Shown here: positions 25,836-34,698 of the stretch, one piece after another
Numbering within the stretch: the stretch's first letter is position 1
How the letters are laid out: each line of letters begins with the position of its first letter
Assembly: GCF_017873175.1 (NCBI RefSeq)
Contig: NZ_JAGGJW010000004.1
Span: forward strand, 186,001 to 250,000
DNA length: 64,000 nt
Source of the DNA: Neorhizobium petrolearium
Lineage (GTDB): Bacteria; Pseudomonadota; Alphaproteobacteria; Rhizobiales; Rhizobiaceae
Direction of reading: 5' to 3'
Made by a program: the position numbers and the translations under genes
The notes under the pieces: model-generated
What the model was told of the DNA's origin: nothing
Databases searched by the model: none
The model's input: the letters and a program-made list of their open reading frames with translations, nothing else

Positions 25836-27242
25836 ATGAGCGAATTGGACGTACTTTTTGCCGCCCTGCGACAGGCGGCTGACCCGCAAGCGGTTGAGTG
25901 CATCGAGCAAGTGGTCATGCATGGCTCGGATCGCGATCTCAACCGCATCAATGTGTTTGCCTTCGCCAACACGCACAATCTCGACGAAGACAAAACGATT
26001 TCGGCGTTTCTCCATGCGGCCCGCATAGGCGCATTCGAGATGACCTGGAATGTCCTTTGCCCCGGATGCGGCGGCGTCCTTGAAACCGGCTCCAACTTGA
26101 AAGCGGTCGATCAGGGGACGTACCATTGCGCGCTCTGCGCGGCCGGATACGAGCCAACTCTCGACGAGATGGTCGAGGTAACGTTCACGGTCAGCCCGAG
26201 AGTGCGCCGCATTGCTGCCCACGATCCCGACCGCCTGCCCCCTCTTGAATACTACCGCCAGATATTCTTCAGCTCGGGAGTCGACCTGCCGGAGAACCTG
26301 GAAGCAAGCTTCGTACCTATTCTGCTGGAGATGATCGAGCTGGATCCGGGCGAGAAGGCTTTCGTCTCGCTGCAGCTGCCGGCGCAATTCGTCATCATCT
26401 TCGATGCCGTGACACACTCGGCGCAATTCATCGACGTGAAGGGTGAGCACACCGACGAACGCCAGAACCTCTCAATGTTCATCAGTCAGGATTATTCGCC
26501 GAACGAAACGCTTACCCTTCGTCCCGGCTTACTGCGGCTCACGATCGAGAATCACACCAACCGCAGAGTGCTTCCCAACGTCTGCGTCGCCGGAGACGAG
26601 CTGCATGATCTGCTGGGCCGCAGGCGACCTTTCCTGACAGCCAAGCGGCTTCTGACAAACCAGAGCTTCAGGGACATCTATCGGACCGACACGCTGGACA
26701 TCGACCAGCGTCTCAAAATCACAAGCCTGACATTCCTCTTCACCGATTTAAGGGGTTCGACTGCTCTCTACGAGCGCGTCGGCGATCTCGCAGCGTTCGA
26801 TCTGGTGCGAGCACATTTCAAGGTTCTTCACGAGATCATCGCCACGGAGGCCGGAGCCGTTGTCAAAACCATAGGCGACGCTGTGATGGCGACATTCCCG
26901 AGCCCGGACCGTGCGGTGGCGTCCGCGCTCAAGATGCGGGAAGCGATGCTTCGGCTGAATGCCGAGCACGGTCGCGAGGACCTTCTCCTGAAGATCGGTA
27001 TCCATGAGGGTCCATGCCTCGCGGTAAACCTGAACGACCGGCAGGACTATTTCGGTCAGACCGTCAATATCGCCTCCCGCGTCCAGGGCCTTGCCGATCC
27101 CTATGTGATCCTCACGACGGAGGCCGTCGTCGGGAACGCCGAGGTTTCAGAGATCTTGAGAAACAACGGCATCGCATCGGTTTTTCGGATGGAGGAACTT
27201 CAGGGCGTCGAAAAGGAAGTGAGAATATTCGCCCTGGCGTGA
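25836..27242 (+). CDS. Class III adenylate cyclase with zinc ribbon and DUF5939-like region
   Basis: A 468-residue cytoplasmic protein. The N-terminus has a zinc-ribbon motif of two CxxC pairs (C75/C78 and C98/C101), then a beta-rich region (about 130-280) resembling DUF5939. The C-terminal cyclase domain has metal-binding D304 (FTDLRGST) and D348 (KTIGDAV), adenine-selecting K344 and D404, and transition-state N411 and R415 (NIASR), so it should make cAMP from ATP. No membrane segment is seen. The start is uncertain (ATG at 25791, 25809 or 25836). It sits alone between dnaB and alr, an unusual place, behind a palindrome. Confidence 0.88.
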   Translation: MSELDVLFAALRQAADPQAVECIEQVVMHGSDRDLNRINVFAFANTHNLDEDKTISAFLHAARIGAFEMTWNVLCPGCGGVLETGSNLKAVDQGTYHCALCAAGYEPTLDEMVEVTFTVSPRVRRIAAHDPDRLPPLEYYRQIFFSSGVDLPENLEASFVPILLEMIELDPGEKAFVSLQLPAQFVIIFDAVTHSAQFIDVKGEHTDERQNLSMFISQDYSPNETLTLRPGLLRLTIENHTNRRVLPNVCVAGDELHDLLGRRRPFLTAKRLLTNQSFRDIYRTDTLDIDQRLKITSLTFLFTDLRGSTALYERVGDLAAFDLVRAHFKVLHEIIATEAGAVVKTIGDAVMATFPSPDRAVASALKMREAMLRLNAEHGREDLLLKIGIHEGPCLAVNLNDRQDYFGQTVNIASRVQGLADPYVILTTEAVVGNAEVSEILRNNGIASVFRMEELQGVEKEVRIFALA

Positions 27243-27444
27243 TCTCCGGATCTGCGCCGTCGACGAAGCGTGACGGAAATCCTGTCACGTTTATGCCTGG
27301 TGGCTGTCCAAGGCTAAGGCCAATCCGGATGCTCTCGCCCCAAAAGATTGTGCAGCGCGAAGGTTTTTCGCATGGCGGCCTTTTTCCCGCCTTCGAAACG
27401 GATAGGATCGCAGGAACATTCCTCACCATGGCCGACGTGTAAAA

Positions 27445-28605
27445 ATGATCGATTTCGACAGCGACTCTTCTCCCTCCGGCGATTTCGACGTCGCGCCCGT
27501 CCGGCTGACGGTCGATCTCGCAGCGCTTGCCGACAACTGGCGGGAGATGCAACGCCGCTCCGGAAGGGCGCGCACCGCGGCTGTCGTCAAGGCGGACGCC
27601 TACGGTCTCGGTATCGAGGATTGCGGCACGGCGTTCTATGAAGCCGGCGCGCGGGACTTCTTCGTCGCGGTCGCCCAGGAAGGCGTGACGCTGCGCACCT
27701 ATGCGCCGGACGCCCGCATCTATGTGCTTTCCGGCATCTGGCCCGGCCAGGAGCAGATGTTCTTCGAGAACGATCTCGTGCCGGTGCTGGCCTCCGAAGA
27801 ACAGCTTGCCTTCTGGATGTCGGTCGTATCGGAACATGGAGACCACCCCTGCGCCCTGCAGGTGGATACCGGCTTCAATCGGCTCGGCCTTTCATTCGAC
27901 GATGCTCTTGCCCTTGCAGGCGACGTCTCGCGGCCCGCAGGCTTCTCGCCGGTTCTGGTGCTGTCGCATCTTCACAGCGGCGACAACCCGGCGTCGCCCC
28001 TCAACCGGCAGCAGCTCGAACTGTTCCAGCAGGTTAGCGCCGCCTTCGAAGGCATCGAATCAAGTCTTTCGGCTTCTGCCGGAATCTTCCTAGGCCCCGA
28101 ATATCATTTCGACCTCACCCGCCCCGGCATTGCGCTTTATGGCGGCGAATCCGTCGTCGGCATGATGCCGCTCAAGCCGGTGGTGAAGGCGGAGGCGCGT
28201 ATCGTCCAGATTCGCGACGCCGCCGCGGGCGGCACGGTCAGCTACGGCGCCACCCATCAGCTTTCGCGCGAGAGCAGGCTTGCCATCGTCTCGGCGGGGT
28301 ACGCCGACGGCTATCTCCGCTCGCTCTCCGGCTCGGGCGTGCCGCTCCGCACCGGCGGCTCGTCCGGCGCATTCGGCTTCATCGCCGGTCACAGGGTGCC
28401 GGTGATCGGCCGCGTCACCATGGATCTCACCATTCTCGACGTGACGGATGTTCCGCCATCCGATATCCGCGCCGGCGATTATATCGAGCTTTTCGGCCCC
28501 AACATGCCGCTCGATGACGTTGCACGGGCCGCCGGCACGATCGGCTATGAACTCCTGACCGGCCTCGGGTTGCGCTACGAGCGGCGGTATATCTACCCAG
28601 AATAG
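27445..28605 (+). CDS. alr: Alanine racemase
   Basis: A 386-residue PLP enzyme that makes D-alanine for peptidoglycan. The cofactor lysine is K49 in VVKADAYGLG, and the catalytic tyrosine region AGYADGY is at about residue 282. The N-terminus carries about 18 extra acidic residues. In rhizobia alr commonly lies between dnaB and radA; here the cyclase gene separates it from dnaB by an additional 1.8 kb. Confidence 0.96.
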   Translation: MIDFDSDSSPSGDFDVAPVRLTVDLAALADNWREMQRRSGRARTAAVVKADAYGLGIEDCGTAFYEAGARDFFVAVAQEGVTLRTYAPDARIYVLSGIWPGQEQMFFENDLVPVLASEEQLAFWMSVVSEHGDHPCALQVDTGFNRLGLSFDDALALAGDVSRPAGFSPVLVLSHLHSGDNPASPLNRQQLELFQQVSAAFEGIESSLSASAGIFLGPEYHFDLTRPGIALYGGESVVGMMPLKPVVKAEARIVQIRDAAAGGTVSYGATHQLSRESRLAIVSAGYADGYLRSLSGSGVPLRTGGSSGAFGFIAGHRVPVIGRVTMDLTILDVTDVPPSDIRAGDYIELFGPNMPLDDVARAAGTIGYELLTGLGLRYERRYIYPE

Positions 28606-28710
28606 TTTCACTCCTCCTTGCCAGCAGCGATATTTCCGGAGTACAAGGACAAATGTTCCGCTTTTGTTCATGGCGGATTTCGTGAGTATTTAAAGACGGC
28701 AACTCATTTC

Positions 28711-30114
28711 ATGGCAAAACCCAAAACCCAATTCGTGTGCCAGAACTGCGGCACGGTGCACAACCGCTGGGCCGGCAAGTGCGATGGCTGCGGCGAATGG
28801 AACACGATCGTCGAGGAAGACCCGATGGGCGGCATCGGTGGCGGTCCCGGCCGCGCACCGAAGAAGGGCCGTGCGGTGGCGCTCACCACGCTTTCCGGCG
28901 AGACCGAACGGGCGCCGCGCATCCATACCGGCATTTCCGAACTCGACCGGGCGACCGGCGGCGGTTTCGTGCGCGGTTCGGCCGTGCTTATCGGCGGTGA
29001 TCCCGGCATCGGCAAGTCGACGCTGCTGATGCAGGCGGCGGCGGCCCTCTCCCGCCGCGGGCATCGCATCATCTATGTTTCGGGCGAGGAGGCCGTGGCG
29101 CAGGTGCGGCTTCGCGCCCAGAGGCTGGATGCCGCCAATACCGAAGTGCTGCTCGCCGCCGAAACCAATGTCGAGGACATCCTCGCCACGATTTCCGAGG
29201 GCAAGCGGCCCGATCTCGTCATCATCGATTCGATCCAGACGCTCTGGAGCGACACCGCTGATTCGGCACCCGGTACCGTCACCCAGGTTCGCACCGGCGT
29301 GCAGGCGATGATCCGCTTCGCCAAACAGACCGGTGCCGCGATGGTCCTCGTCGGGCACGTCACCAAGGAAGGCCAGATCGCCGGCCCGCGCGTCGTCGAA
29401 CACATGGTCGATGCCGTCCTCTATTTCGAGGGCGACCGCGGCCATCACTACCGCATCCTGCGGACCGTCAAGAACCGATTCGGCCCGACCGACGAGATCG
29501 GCGTCTTCGAAATGTCCGACAAGGGCTTGCGCGAAGTCTCCAATCCGTCCGAACTCTTCCTCGGTGAACGCAATGCAAAGGCGCCGGGCGCGGCCGTCTT
29601 CGCCGGCATGGAAGGGACTCGGCCCGTGCTTGTCGAGGTGCAGGCGCTGGTGGCGCCGACCTCGCTCGGAACACCACGCCGTGCGGTGGTCGGCTGGGAT
29701 TCCTCGCGGCTTTCGATGATTCTCGCCGTGCTGGAGGCTCATTGCGGCGTGAGACTCGGCCAGCATGATGTGTACCTGAACGTAGCAGGTGGCTACCGCA
29801 TCTCCGAGCCGGCGGCCGACCTTGCCGTCGCATCGGCGCTGGTCTCCTCGCTTGCCGGTCTTGCCCTGCCCGCCGATTGCGTCTATTTCGGCGAAATCAG
29901 CCTCTCAGGGGCAGTGCGGCCGGTTTCACAAACGGCGCAACGCCTTAAGGAGGCTGAGAAACTTGGTTTTGCCGGTGCCATGCTGCCGGCGGCATCCGCC
30001 GAAGTGCCGAAAGGTACAGGCGGTCGCTGGACCGAGATCGACGACCTGCCGGACCTGGTGGCACGCATCGCAGGCTCATCGGCAAGGTTACGGCAAGCAC
30101 CGGAAGATGATTGA
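28711..30114 (+). CDS. radA: DNA repair protein RadA
   Basis: A 467-residue RecA-related ATPase that processes branched intermediates in recombination. An N-terminal zinc finger (C10, C13, C25, C28) precedes the Walker A GGDPGIGKST (about 98), the RadA signature VKNRFGPTDEIG (about 253) and a Lon-like C-terminal domain. The ATG at 28711 (MAKPKTQFVCQNCG) matches the family; a longer upstream frame has no support. cvpA follows after 83 bases. Confidence 0.97.
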   Translation: MAKPKTQFVCQNCGTVHNRWAGKCDGCGEWNTIVEEDPMGGIGGGPGRAPKKGRAVALTTLSGETERAPRIHTGISELDRATGGGFVRGSAVLIGGDPGIGKSTLLMQAAAALSRRGHRIIYVSGEEAVAQVRLRAQRLDAANTEVLLAAETNVEDILATISEGKRPDLVIIDSIQTLWSDTADSAPGTVTQVRTGVQAMIRFAKQTGAAMVLVGHVTKEGQIAGPRVVEHMVDAVLYFEGDRGHHYRILRTVKNRFGPTDEIGVFEMSDKGLREVSNPSELFLGERNAKAPGAAVFAGMEGTRPVLVEVQALVAPTSLGTPRRAVVGWDSSRLSMILAVLEAHCGVRLGQHDVYLNVAGGYRISEPAADLAVASALVSSLAGLALPADCVYFGEISLSGAVRPVSQTAQRLKEAEKLGFAGAMLPAASAEVPKGTGGRWTEIDDLPDLVARIAGSSARLRQAPEDD

Positions 30115-30197
30115 TCTTCCGTTAACAGGTCCGCTGTTGTATGACGGCTGCCTTGAGGCGGGGCGCCGGCATGATCCGGCAAGTCTTGGAGTAATAT

Positions 30198-30785
30198 ATG
30201 CCCATTACGATTTTCGACGGTATCGTCATCGGCGTGACGCTGTTTTCCGCCGTGCTCGCCATGGTTCGCGGCTTTTCGCGGGAGGTGCTGTCGATCGCAA
30301 GCTGGGTGGGCTCCGTCGCGGCCGCCTATTACCTCTATCCGCTGCTTCTTCCCTATGCGAAGAACTACACCGCCGATGACCGCATCGCGATTGCCGCGTC
30401 CGCCGGCATCATCTTCCTGATCGCGCTGATCGTCATCTCGTTCATCACGACCCGCGTCGCCGATTTCATCATCGACAGCCGCGTCGGCGCGCTGGACCGG
30501 ACGCTGGGCTTCCTCTTCGGGGCCGCCCGCGGCATCCTGCTGCTCGTCGTCGCCGTCGCTTTCTGGAACTGGCTCGTGGCCGCGAATGCGCAGCCGGCCT
30601 GGGTCACGCAGGCGAAATCCAAGCCTTTCCTCGACACGCTCGTCGCGCGCCTCGAAGCCGTGCTGCCCGACGATATCGAGCCGCAGATCCGCGCACGCAT
30701 CCTGGGCCGGGAGACAGCGCCCGCCGAGGGCGCCGCCGGACAGGATCAGCCGCCGGCAGAGGATGCGCCTGCGACAAATAATTGA
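30198..30785 (+). CDS. cvpA: CvpA family membrane protein
   Basis: A 195-residue inner-membrane protein with four hydrophobic helices (about 5-25, 31-50, 63-87, 102-125) and a Pro/Ala-rich C-terminal tail. The N-terminal FDGIVIGVTLFSAVLAMVRG and the central GALDRTLGFLFGAARG motif are typical of CvpA, named for colicin V production. Its true role is unclear, with links to purine supply and envelope stress. The cvpA-purF order is conserved in proteobacteria. Confidence 0.93.
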   Translation: MPITIFDGIVIGVTLFSAVLAMVRGFSREVLSIASWVGSVAAAYYLYPLLLPYAKNYTADDRIAIAASAGIIFLIALIVISFITTRVADFIIDSRVGALDRTLGFLFGAARGILLLVVAVAFWNWLVAANAQPAWVTQAKSKPFLDTLVARLEAVLPDDIEPQIRARILGRETAPAEGAAGQDQPPAEDAPATNN

Positions 30786-30863
30786 CGCTTTGTTGCGCTT
30801 GATGCAGCGCAAAACATCACCATTTGTGGTAACATTCGAATTCAGGTAAGAGCGGGCTGGGTT

Positions 30864-30898
30864 CCGGGGAGGTTTCCCCGGCCGGCCTTTCCATTTTT
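30864..30898 (+). terminator. Stem-loop with T-rich tail before purF
   Basis: CCGGGGA (30864-30870) pairs with TCCCCGG (30875-30881), loop GGTT, followed after a GC-rich spacer by TTTCCATTTTT (30888-30898). It ends about 40 bases before the purF start. It could be a weak terminator of cvpA or an attenuator of purF; a second small hairpin (GGACA/TGTCC) lies between it and the ribosome site. Confidence 0.4.
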
Positions 30899-30935
30899 CC
30901 GACAGGGACAGTTGTCCGAAGGATAAGGGGCCAAG

Positions 30936-32438
30936 ATGAGCGAGCCGGTTTCCGAGACGTTTGACGAAAAAAGCGTCCATGAATGGGATGGCGATACGCT
31001 TCGCGAAGAATGCGGCGTTTTCGGCATCCTGGGCCATCCCGAAGCGGCGACGCTGACGGCGCTTGGCCTGCACGCGCTCCAGCATCGCGGCCAGGAGGCG
31101 GCCGGCATCGTCTCCTTCGACGGCCTGCGCTTCCATTCGGAACGCCGCATGGGGCTTGTCGGCGACCACTATACCGATCCTGCCACGCTTGCCCGCCTGC
31201 CCGGCAATATCGCCATCGGCCACAACCGCTATTCGACGACCGGCGAGGTGGCGCTGCGCAACGTTCAGCCGCTTTTCGCCGAGCTTGAAGTCGGCGGCAT
31301 CGCGATCGCCCATAACGGCAACTTCACCAACGGGTTGACCCTGCGCCGGCAATTGATCGCCGGCGGCGCCATCTGTCAGTCGACCTCCGATACCGAAGTG
31401 GTGCTCCACCTCATCGCCCGCTCGCGCTACACCTCGACAGCAGACCGTTTCATCGATGCGATCCGCCAGATGGAGGGCGGTTACGCGATGGTCGCGATGA
31501 CCCGGACCAAGCTCATCGCGGCGCGCGATCCGATCGGCATCCGCCCGCTCGTCATGGGCGAGCTTGACGGCAAGCCGATCTTCGCTTCCGAAACCTGCGC
31601 ACTCGACATCATCGGCGCGAAATTCGTGCGCGACGTGGAGAACGGCGAGGTCATCATCTGCGAAGTCCAGCCGGACGGCTCGATCACCATCGACGCCCGC
31701 AAGGCGGGCAACGGACAACCGGAACGCCTCTGCCTTTTCGAATACGTCTATTTCGCCCGTCCCGACTCGGTCGTTGGCGGCCGCAGCGTCTATGTCGCGC
31801 GCAAGAACATGGGCATCAACCTCGCCAAGGAAGCGCCGATCGAGGCAGACGTCGTGGTGCCCGTGCCGGACGGTGGCACGCCGGCGGCACTGGGGTATGC
31901 GCAGGAAAGCGGCATTCCGTTCGAATACGGCATCATCCGCAACCACTATGTCGGCCGCACCTTCATCGAGCCGACGCAGCAGATCCGCGCCTTCGGCGTC
32001 AAGCTCAAGCATTCCGCCAACCGTGCGATGATCGAGGGCAAGCGCGTGGTGCTGGTCGACGATTCGATCGTGCGCGGCACGACCTCGTTGAAGATCGTCC
32101 AGATGATCCGCGATGCGGGCGCCAAGGAAGTACACTTCCGCGTCGCAAGCCCGATGATCTACTACCCGGACTTCTACGGCATCGACACGCCGGACCGGGA
32201 AAAGCTTCTCGCCAACCAGTACGACAACCTGGACGCCATGTGCCGATATATCGGCGCGGATTCGCTCGAGTTCCTGTCGATCAACGGCCTCTACCGCGCC
32301 GTCGGCGGCGAGGACCGCAACGATGCACGCCCGCAATTCACCGATCATTACTTCACCGGCGCCTATCCCACCCGCCTGCTCGACAAGGACGGAGAGACGA
32401 TGGGTCGCAAGGTTTCGGTTCTCGCCAGCAACGGCTGA
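30936..32438 (+). CDS. purF: Amidophosphoribosyltransferase
   Basis: A 500-residue enzyme catalysing the first step of purine synthesis: PRPP plus glutamine to phosphoribosylamine. The catalytic cysteine is C26 (EECGVFGI), so a 25-residue propeptide must be removed by self-cleavage. The glutaminase domain (26-260) is followed by the phosphoribosyltransferase domain with the PRPP loop VVLVDDSIVRGTTS (about 371). A strong terminator follows. Confidence 0.97.
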   Translation: MSEPVSETFDEKSVHEWDGDTLREECGVFGILGHPEAATLTALGLHALQHRGQEAAGIVSFDGLRFHSERRMGLVGDHYTDPATLARLPGNIAIGHNRYSTTGEVALRNVQPLFAELEVGGIAIAHNGNFTNGLTLRRQLIAGGAICQSTSDTEVVLHLIARSRYTSTADRFIDAIRQMEGGYAMVAMTRTKLIAARDPIGIRPLVMGELDGKPIFASETCALDIIGAKFVRDVENGEVIICEVQPDGSITIDARKAGNGQPERLCLFEYVYFARPDSVVGGRSVYVARKNMGINLAKEAPIEADVVVPVPDGGTPAALGYAQESGIPFEYGIIRNHYVGRTFIEPTQQIRAFGVKLKHSANRAMIEGKRVVLVDDSIVRGTTSLKIVQMIRDAGAKEVHFRVASPMIYYPDFYGIDTPDREKLLANQYDNLDAMCRYIGADSLEFLSINGLYRAVGGEDRNDARPQFTDHYFTGAYPTRLLDKDGETMGRKVSVLASNG

Positions 32439-32477
32439 GACGAACGGACCGGTTTGCATTCAGTGGCAAACGCTTTA

Positions 32478-32506
32478 GAAGGCTGCGGCAACGCAGCCTT
32501 CTTTTT
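32478..32506 (+). terminator. Rho-independent terminator after purF
   Basis: GAAGGCTGCG pairs perfectly with CGCAGCCTTC (10 bp, loop GCAA), followed by five Ts. It starts 40 bases after the purF stop and separates purF from the SDR gene. Confidence 0.93.
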
Positions 32507-32532
32507 ATGCCGCGAGACCGTGAGGTGAGCAG

Positions 32533-33273
32533 ATGAACATCGATTTGAAGAACAGGATCGCGCTGGTCACCGGCGCGTCGCGGGGCATCGGCTATTTCAC
32601 GGCGCTCGCATTGGCAAAGGCCGGCGCGCATGTGATCGCCACCGCGCGCACCGTCGGCGGCCTGGAAGAGCTCGACGATGCGATCAAGGCGGTCGGCGGC
32701 ACAGCCACCCTCGTCCCGTTCGACCTTACCGACATGGCGGCGATCGACCGGCTCGGTGCTTCGATCTTCGAGCGCTGGGGCAAGCTAGACATCCTCGTCG
32801 CGAATGCCGGCATCCTCGGCGTCATCTCGCCGCTCGGCCATATCGAGGCCAAGGTGTTCGAAAAGGTGATGACGACCAATGTCACCGCCACCTGGCGGCT
32901 GATCCGCTCGGTCGAGCCGCTGCTCGTCAAATCCGATGCGGGCCGCGCCATCCTCCTGTCGTCGGGCGTCGCCAGCAATCCCCGCGCCTTCTGGGGCGCC
33001 TATGCGATGTCCAAGGCGGCGATCGAGAACATGGGCCGCATCTGGGCTGAGGAGACAGCGCATACGTCGCTCAAGGTCAATCTCGTCAATCCCGGCGCCA
33101 CCCGCACGGCGATGCGCGCCCAGGCGGTACCGGGAGAGGATCCGGAAATGCTGCCGCATCCTTCCGAAGTCGCCGAGAAAATCCTCTTCCTCGCCTCCCC
33201 CGACATGCAGGAGAGCGGCCGACTGTTCGTGGTGCGCGAGAACCGGTTCGTGGATTTCAAGTCGCCGGAGTGA
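32533..33273 (+). CDS. SDR family NAD(P)-dependent oxidoreductase
   Basis: A 246-residue classical short-chain dehydrogenase. It has the cofactor motif TGASRGIGY (13-21), NAG (about 91-93), and the catalytic Ser and Tyr-x3-Lys (SSGVAS; YAMSK). The C-terminus (GRLFVVRENRFVDFKSPE) lacks the glycine-rich end of FabG-type enzymes. In rhizobia an SDR commonly follows purF, so the pair may be syntenic, but the terminator between them argues for separate transcripts. Substrate unknown. Confidence 0.9.
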   Translation: MNIDLKNRIALVTGASRGIGYFTALALAKAGAHVIATARTVGGLEELDDAIKAVGGTATLVPFDLTDMAAIDRLGASIFERWGKLDILVANAGILGVISPLGHIEAKVFEKVMTTNVTATWRLIRSVEPLLVKSDAGRAILLSSGVASNPRAFWGAYAMSKAAIENMGRIWAEETAHTSLKVNLVNPGATRTAMRAQAVPGEDPEMLPHPSEVAEKILFLASPDMQESGRLFVVRENRFVDFKSPE

Positions 33274-33350
33274 GACGGTCGAACCATCGCGAGCAGGGAC
33301 CATTCCTGCTTGCAGCTTCGAAGCGGGGGGCCTAATTTGCCCGGCATCGA

Positions 33351-33950
33351 TTGGGTACCGGGACGCCTTCTCCATTGTCTCTTGCAGAATTCATCACGCA
33401 ATACGGAGCGCTCGCGGTCTTCGTCGGAGCGGGAGCCGAGGGTGAGACGGCCGCATTCCTCGGCGGAATCTTCGCGCATCGCCACCTGATGCCATACTGG
33501 CAAGCGGCGGTGGCCGCATCGCTCGGTTCTTTCTTCGCCGACCAGTTCTTCTTCCTCGCCGGACGATACGCGAGCAGGCTTCGCTTCGTCCAGAACTTCA
33601 CCGCCTCCGGCATGATGCAGCGCGTCACCCGCCTTCTGGAAACTCATCCGACCGGCTTCATCCTGTCCTTCCGCTTCATCTACGGCATCAGGATCATCAG
33701 TCCGGTCGCGATCGGCCTTTCCTCTGTATCGGCACTGCGGTTTCTGGCTCTCAACCTGGTCGCCGCAGGTATCTGGGGCACAGTCATCACCGCAGTCGGC
33801 TTTCTCCTCGGCAACGTCGTCGAAGCCGTTTTCGGCCGGCTGCACCTCCACGTCCATCTGTTGATCGCGCTCGCGGCCGTCGCCCTATTGATCGCCGCGA
33901 CGGCCATCCTGACAAAGAAATACCTGGCACGTCCTTCCAGGGGCGCGTGA
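33351..33950 (+). CDS. DedA family membrane protein
   Basis: A protein of about 199 residues with five hydrophobic segments and the DedA/SNARE-associated signature: an acidic residue pair near the N-terminus (GAGAEGETAAF), FLAGRY, and FRFIYGIRIISPVAIG carrying the family arginines. DedA proteins act in membrane lipid flipping and proton-dependent homeostasis. No ATG is available; an in-frame stop at 33333 limits the start to a TTG at 33351 or 33375, and neither has a clear ribosome site. Confidence 0.8.
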   Translation: MGTGTPSPLSLAEFITQYGALAVFVGAGAEGETAAFLGGIFAHRHLMPYWQAAVAASLGSFFADQFFFLAGRYASRLRFVQNFTASGMMQRVTRLLETHPTGFILSFRFIYGIRIISPVAIGLSSVSALRFLALNLVAAGIWGTVITAVGFLLGNVVEAVFGRLHLHVHLLIALAAVALLIAATAILTKKYLARPSRGA

Positions 33951-34072
33951 AGCCATATTGCCCACCGGTTGACGTCATGACCACACGCAAGCCCCGTATC
34001 CCGATTGCTTGATTTCCACTATGTTGTGGCGCCTGCGGTGGGACGCAGGAATCACATATTGGGGGATATCGC

Positions 34073-34450
34073 ATGAAAAATATCGCATTCTATTTCTTCG
34101 GCGCGGCGGTGCTGTGCGTCACCGTCGGCATGTTCTGGGGCATCCAGATGTCGATCTCGCACAATCACACGATGGCGCCGGCGCATGCACACCTGAACCT
34201 CGTCGGCTGGACGACGCTCGGCCTCTTCGGCCTCTATTACACCGTGACGCCGAATGCCGCCGGCACCATGCTGTCGAAGGCCCATCTCGGTTTCGCCGTC
34301 CTCGGCGTTCTCTGTCTGGTGCCGGGCATTGCGATCGCGGTCTCCACCGGCGGCGAGGCGCTGGCCGCAATCGGCTCGATCCTCACCGTCATCTCGATGC
34401 TGATCTTCCTGGTTATCGTCTTCAAGAACGGTATCGGCCACAAAGCCTGA
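34073..34450 (+). CDS. Small membrane protein with HAHLNLVGW motif (heme-copper oxidase-like)
   Basis: A 125-residue protein with four predicted helices (about 4-25, 38-58, 68-90, 95-118). The segment after residue 37, HAHLNLVGWTTLGLFGLYY, resembles the second helix of heme-copper oxidase and nitric-oxide-reductase catalytic subunits, where a histidine binds low-spin heme. H32, H38 and H40 are possible ligands. The remaining ten-odd helices of such enzymes are absent, so this is not an oxidase by itself. A heme- or metal-binding role is inference. It is a single gene with no respiratory neighbour. Confidence 0.65.
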   Translation: MKNIAFYFFGAAVLCVTVGMFWGIQMSISHNHTMAPAHAHLNLVGWTTLGLFGLYYTVTPNAAGTMLSKAHLGFAVLGVLCLVPGIAIAVSTGGEALAAIGSILTVISMLIFLVIVFKNGIGHKA

Positions 34451-34462
34451 CGCATTCGCCCG

Positions 34463-34505
34463 TGGCGCGGGCAAGGCCCCTTGACCAAAGTTCCCGCCCG
34501 CGCCA
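34463..34505 (+). terminator. Long GC-rich stem-loop after the HAHL gene
   Basis: TGGCGCGGGC (34463-34472) pairs perfectly with GCCCGCGCCA (34496-34505), 10 bp with a 23-nt loop, starting 13 bases after the stop. There is no T-run. It may end or stabilise the message of the HAHL-motif gene, or be part of a dispersed palindromic repeat. Confidence 0.45.
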
Positions 34506-34698
34506 TAACCTCGTACATGAAAACGGCGATTTCCATTTGCGGGATCATTATTCGCTAGCGCATCCGCTGGCCCGGCCGTTTTCGTCTCTCGAAAAGCCTT
34601 GAAGACAAACGACCCGGCCGGAGCCGGATGTCGGCCGAAAACCGCATACACTTTTCGGCATCCCGTTCTGCCGGCCGCTTGCTTTGGGAGATTTTTCG

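Noticed and set aside
27269..27289. CGTGAC/GTCACG stem after the adenylate cyclase as terminator
   Set aside because: Only six paired bases, and just a short T stretch follows; too weak to call.
29883..32459. An 858-residue minus-strand frame spanning radA, cvpA and purF
   Set aside because: It crosses three well-identified genes and their intergenic terminator and is rich in Arg, Asp and Val from codon complement; not a gene.
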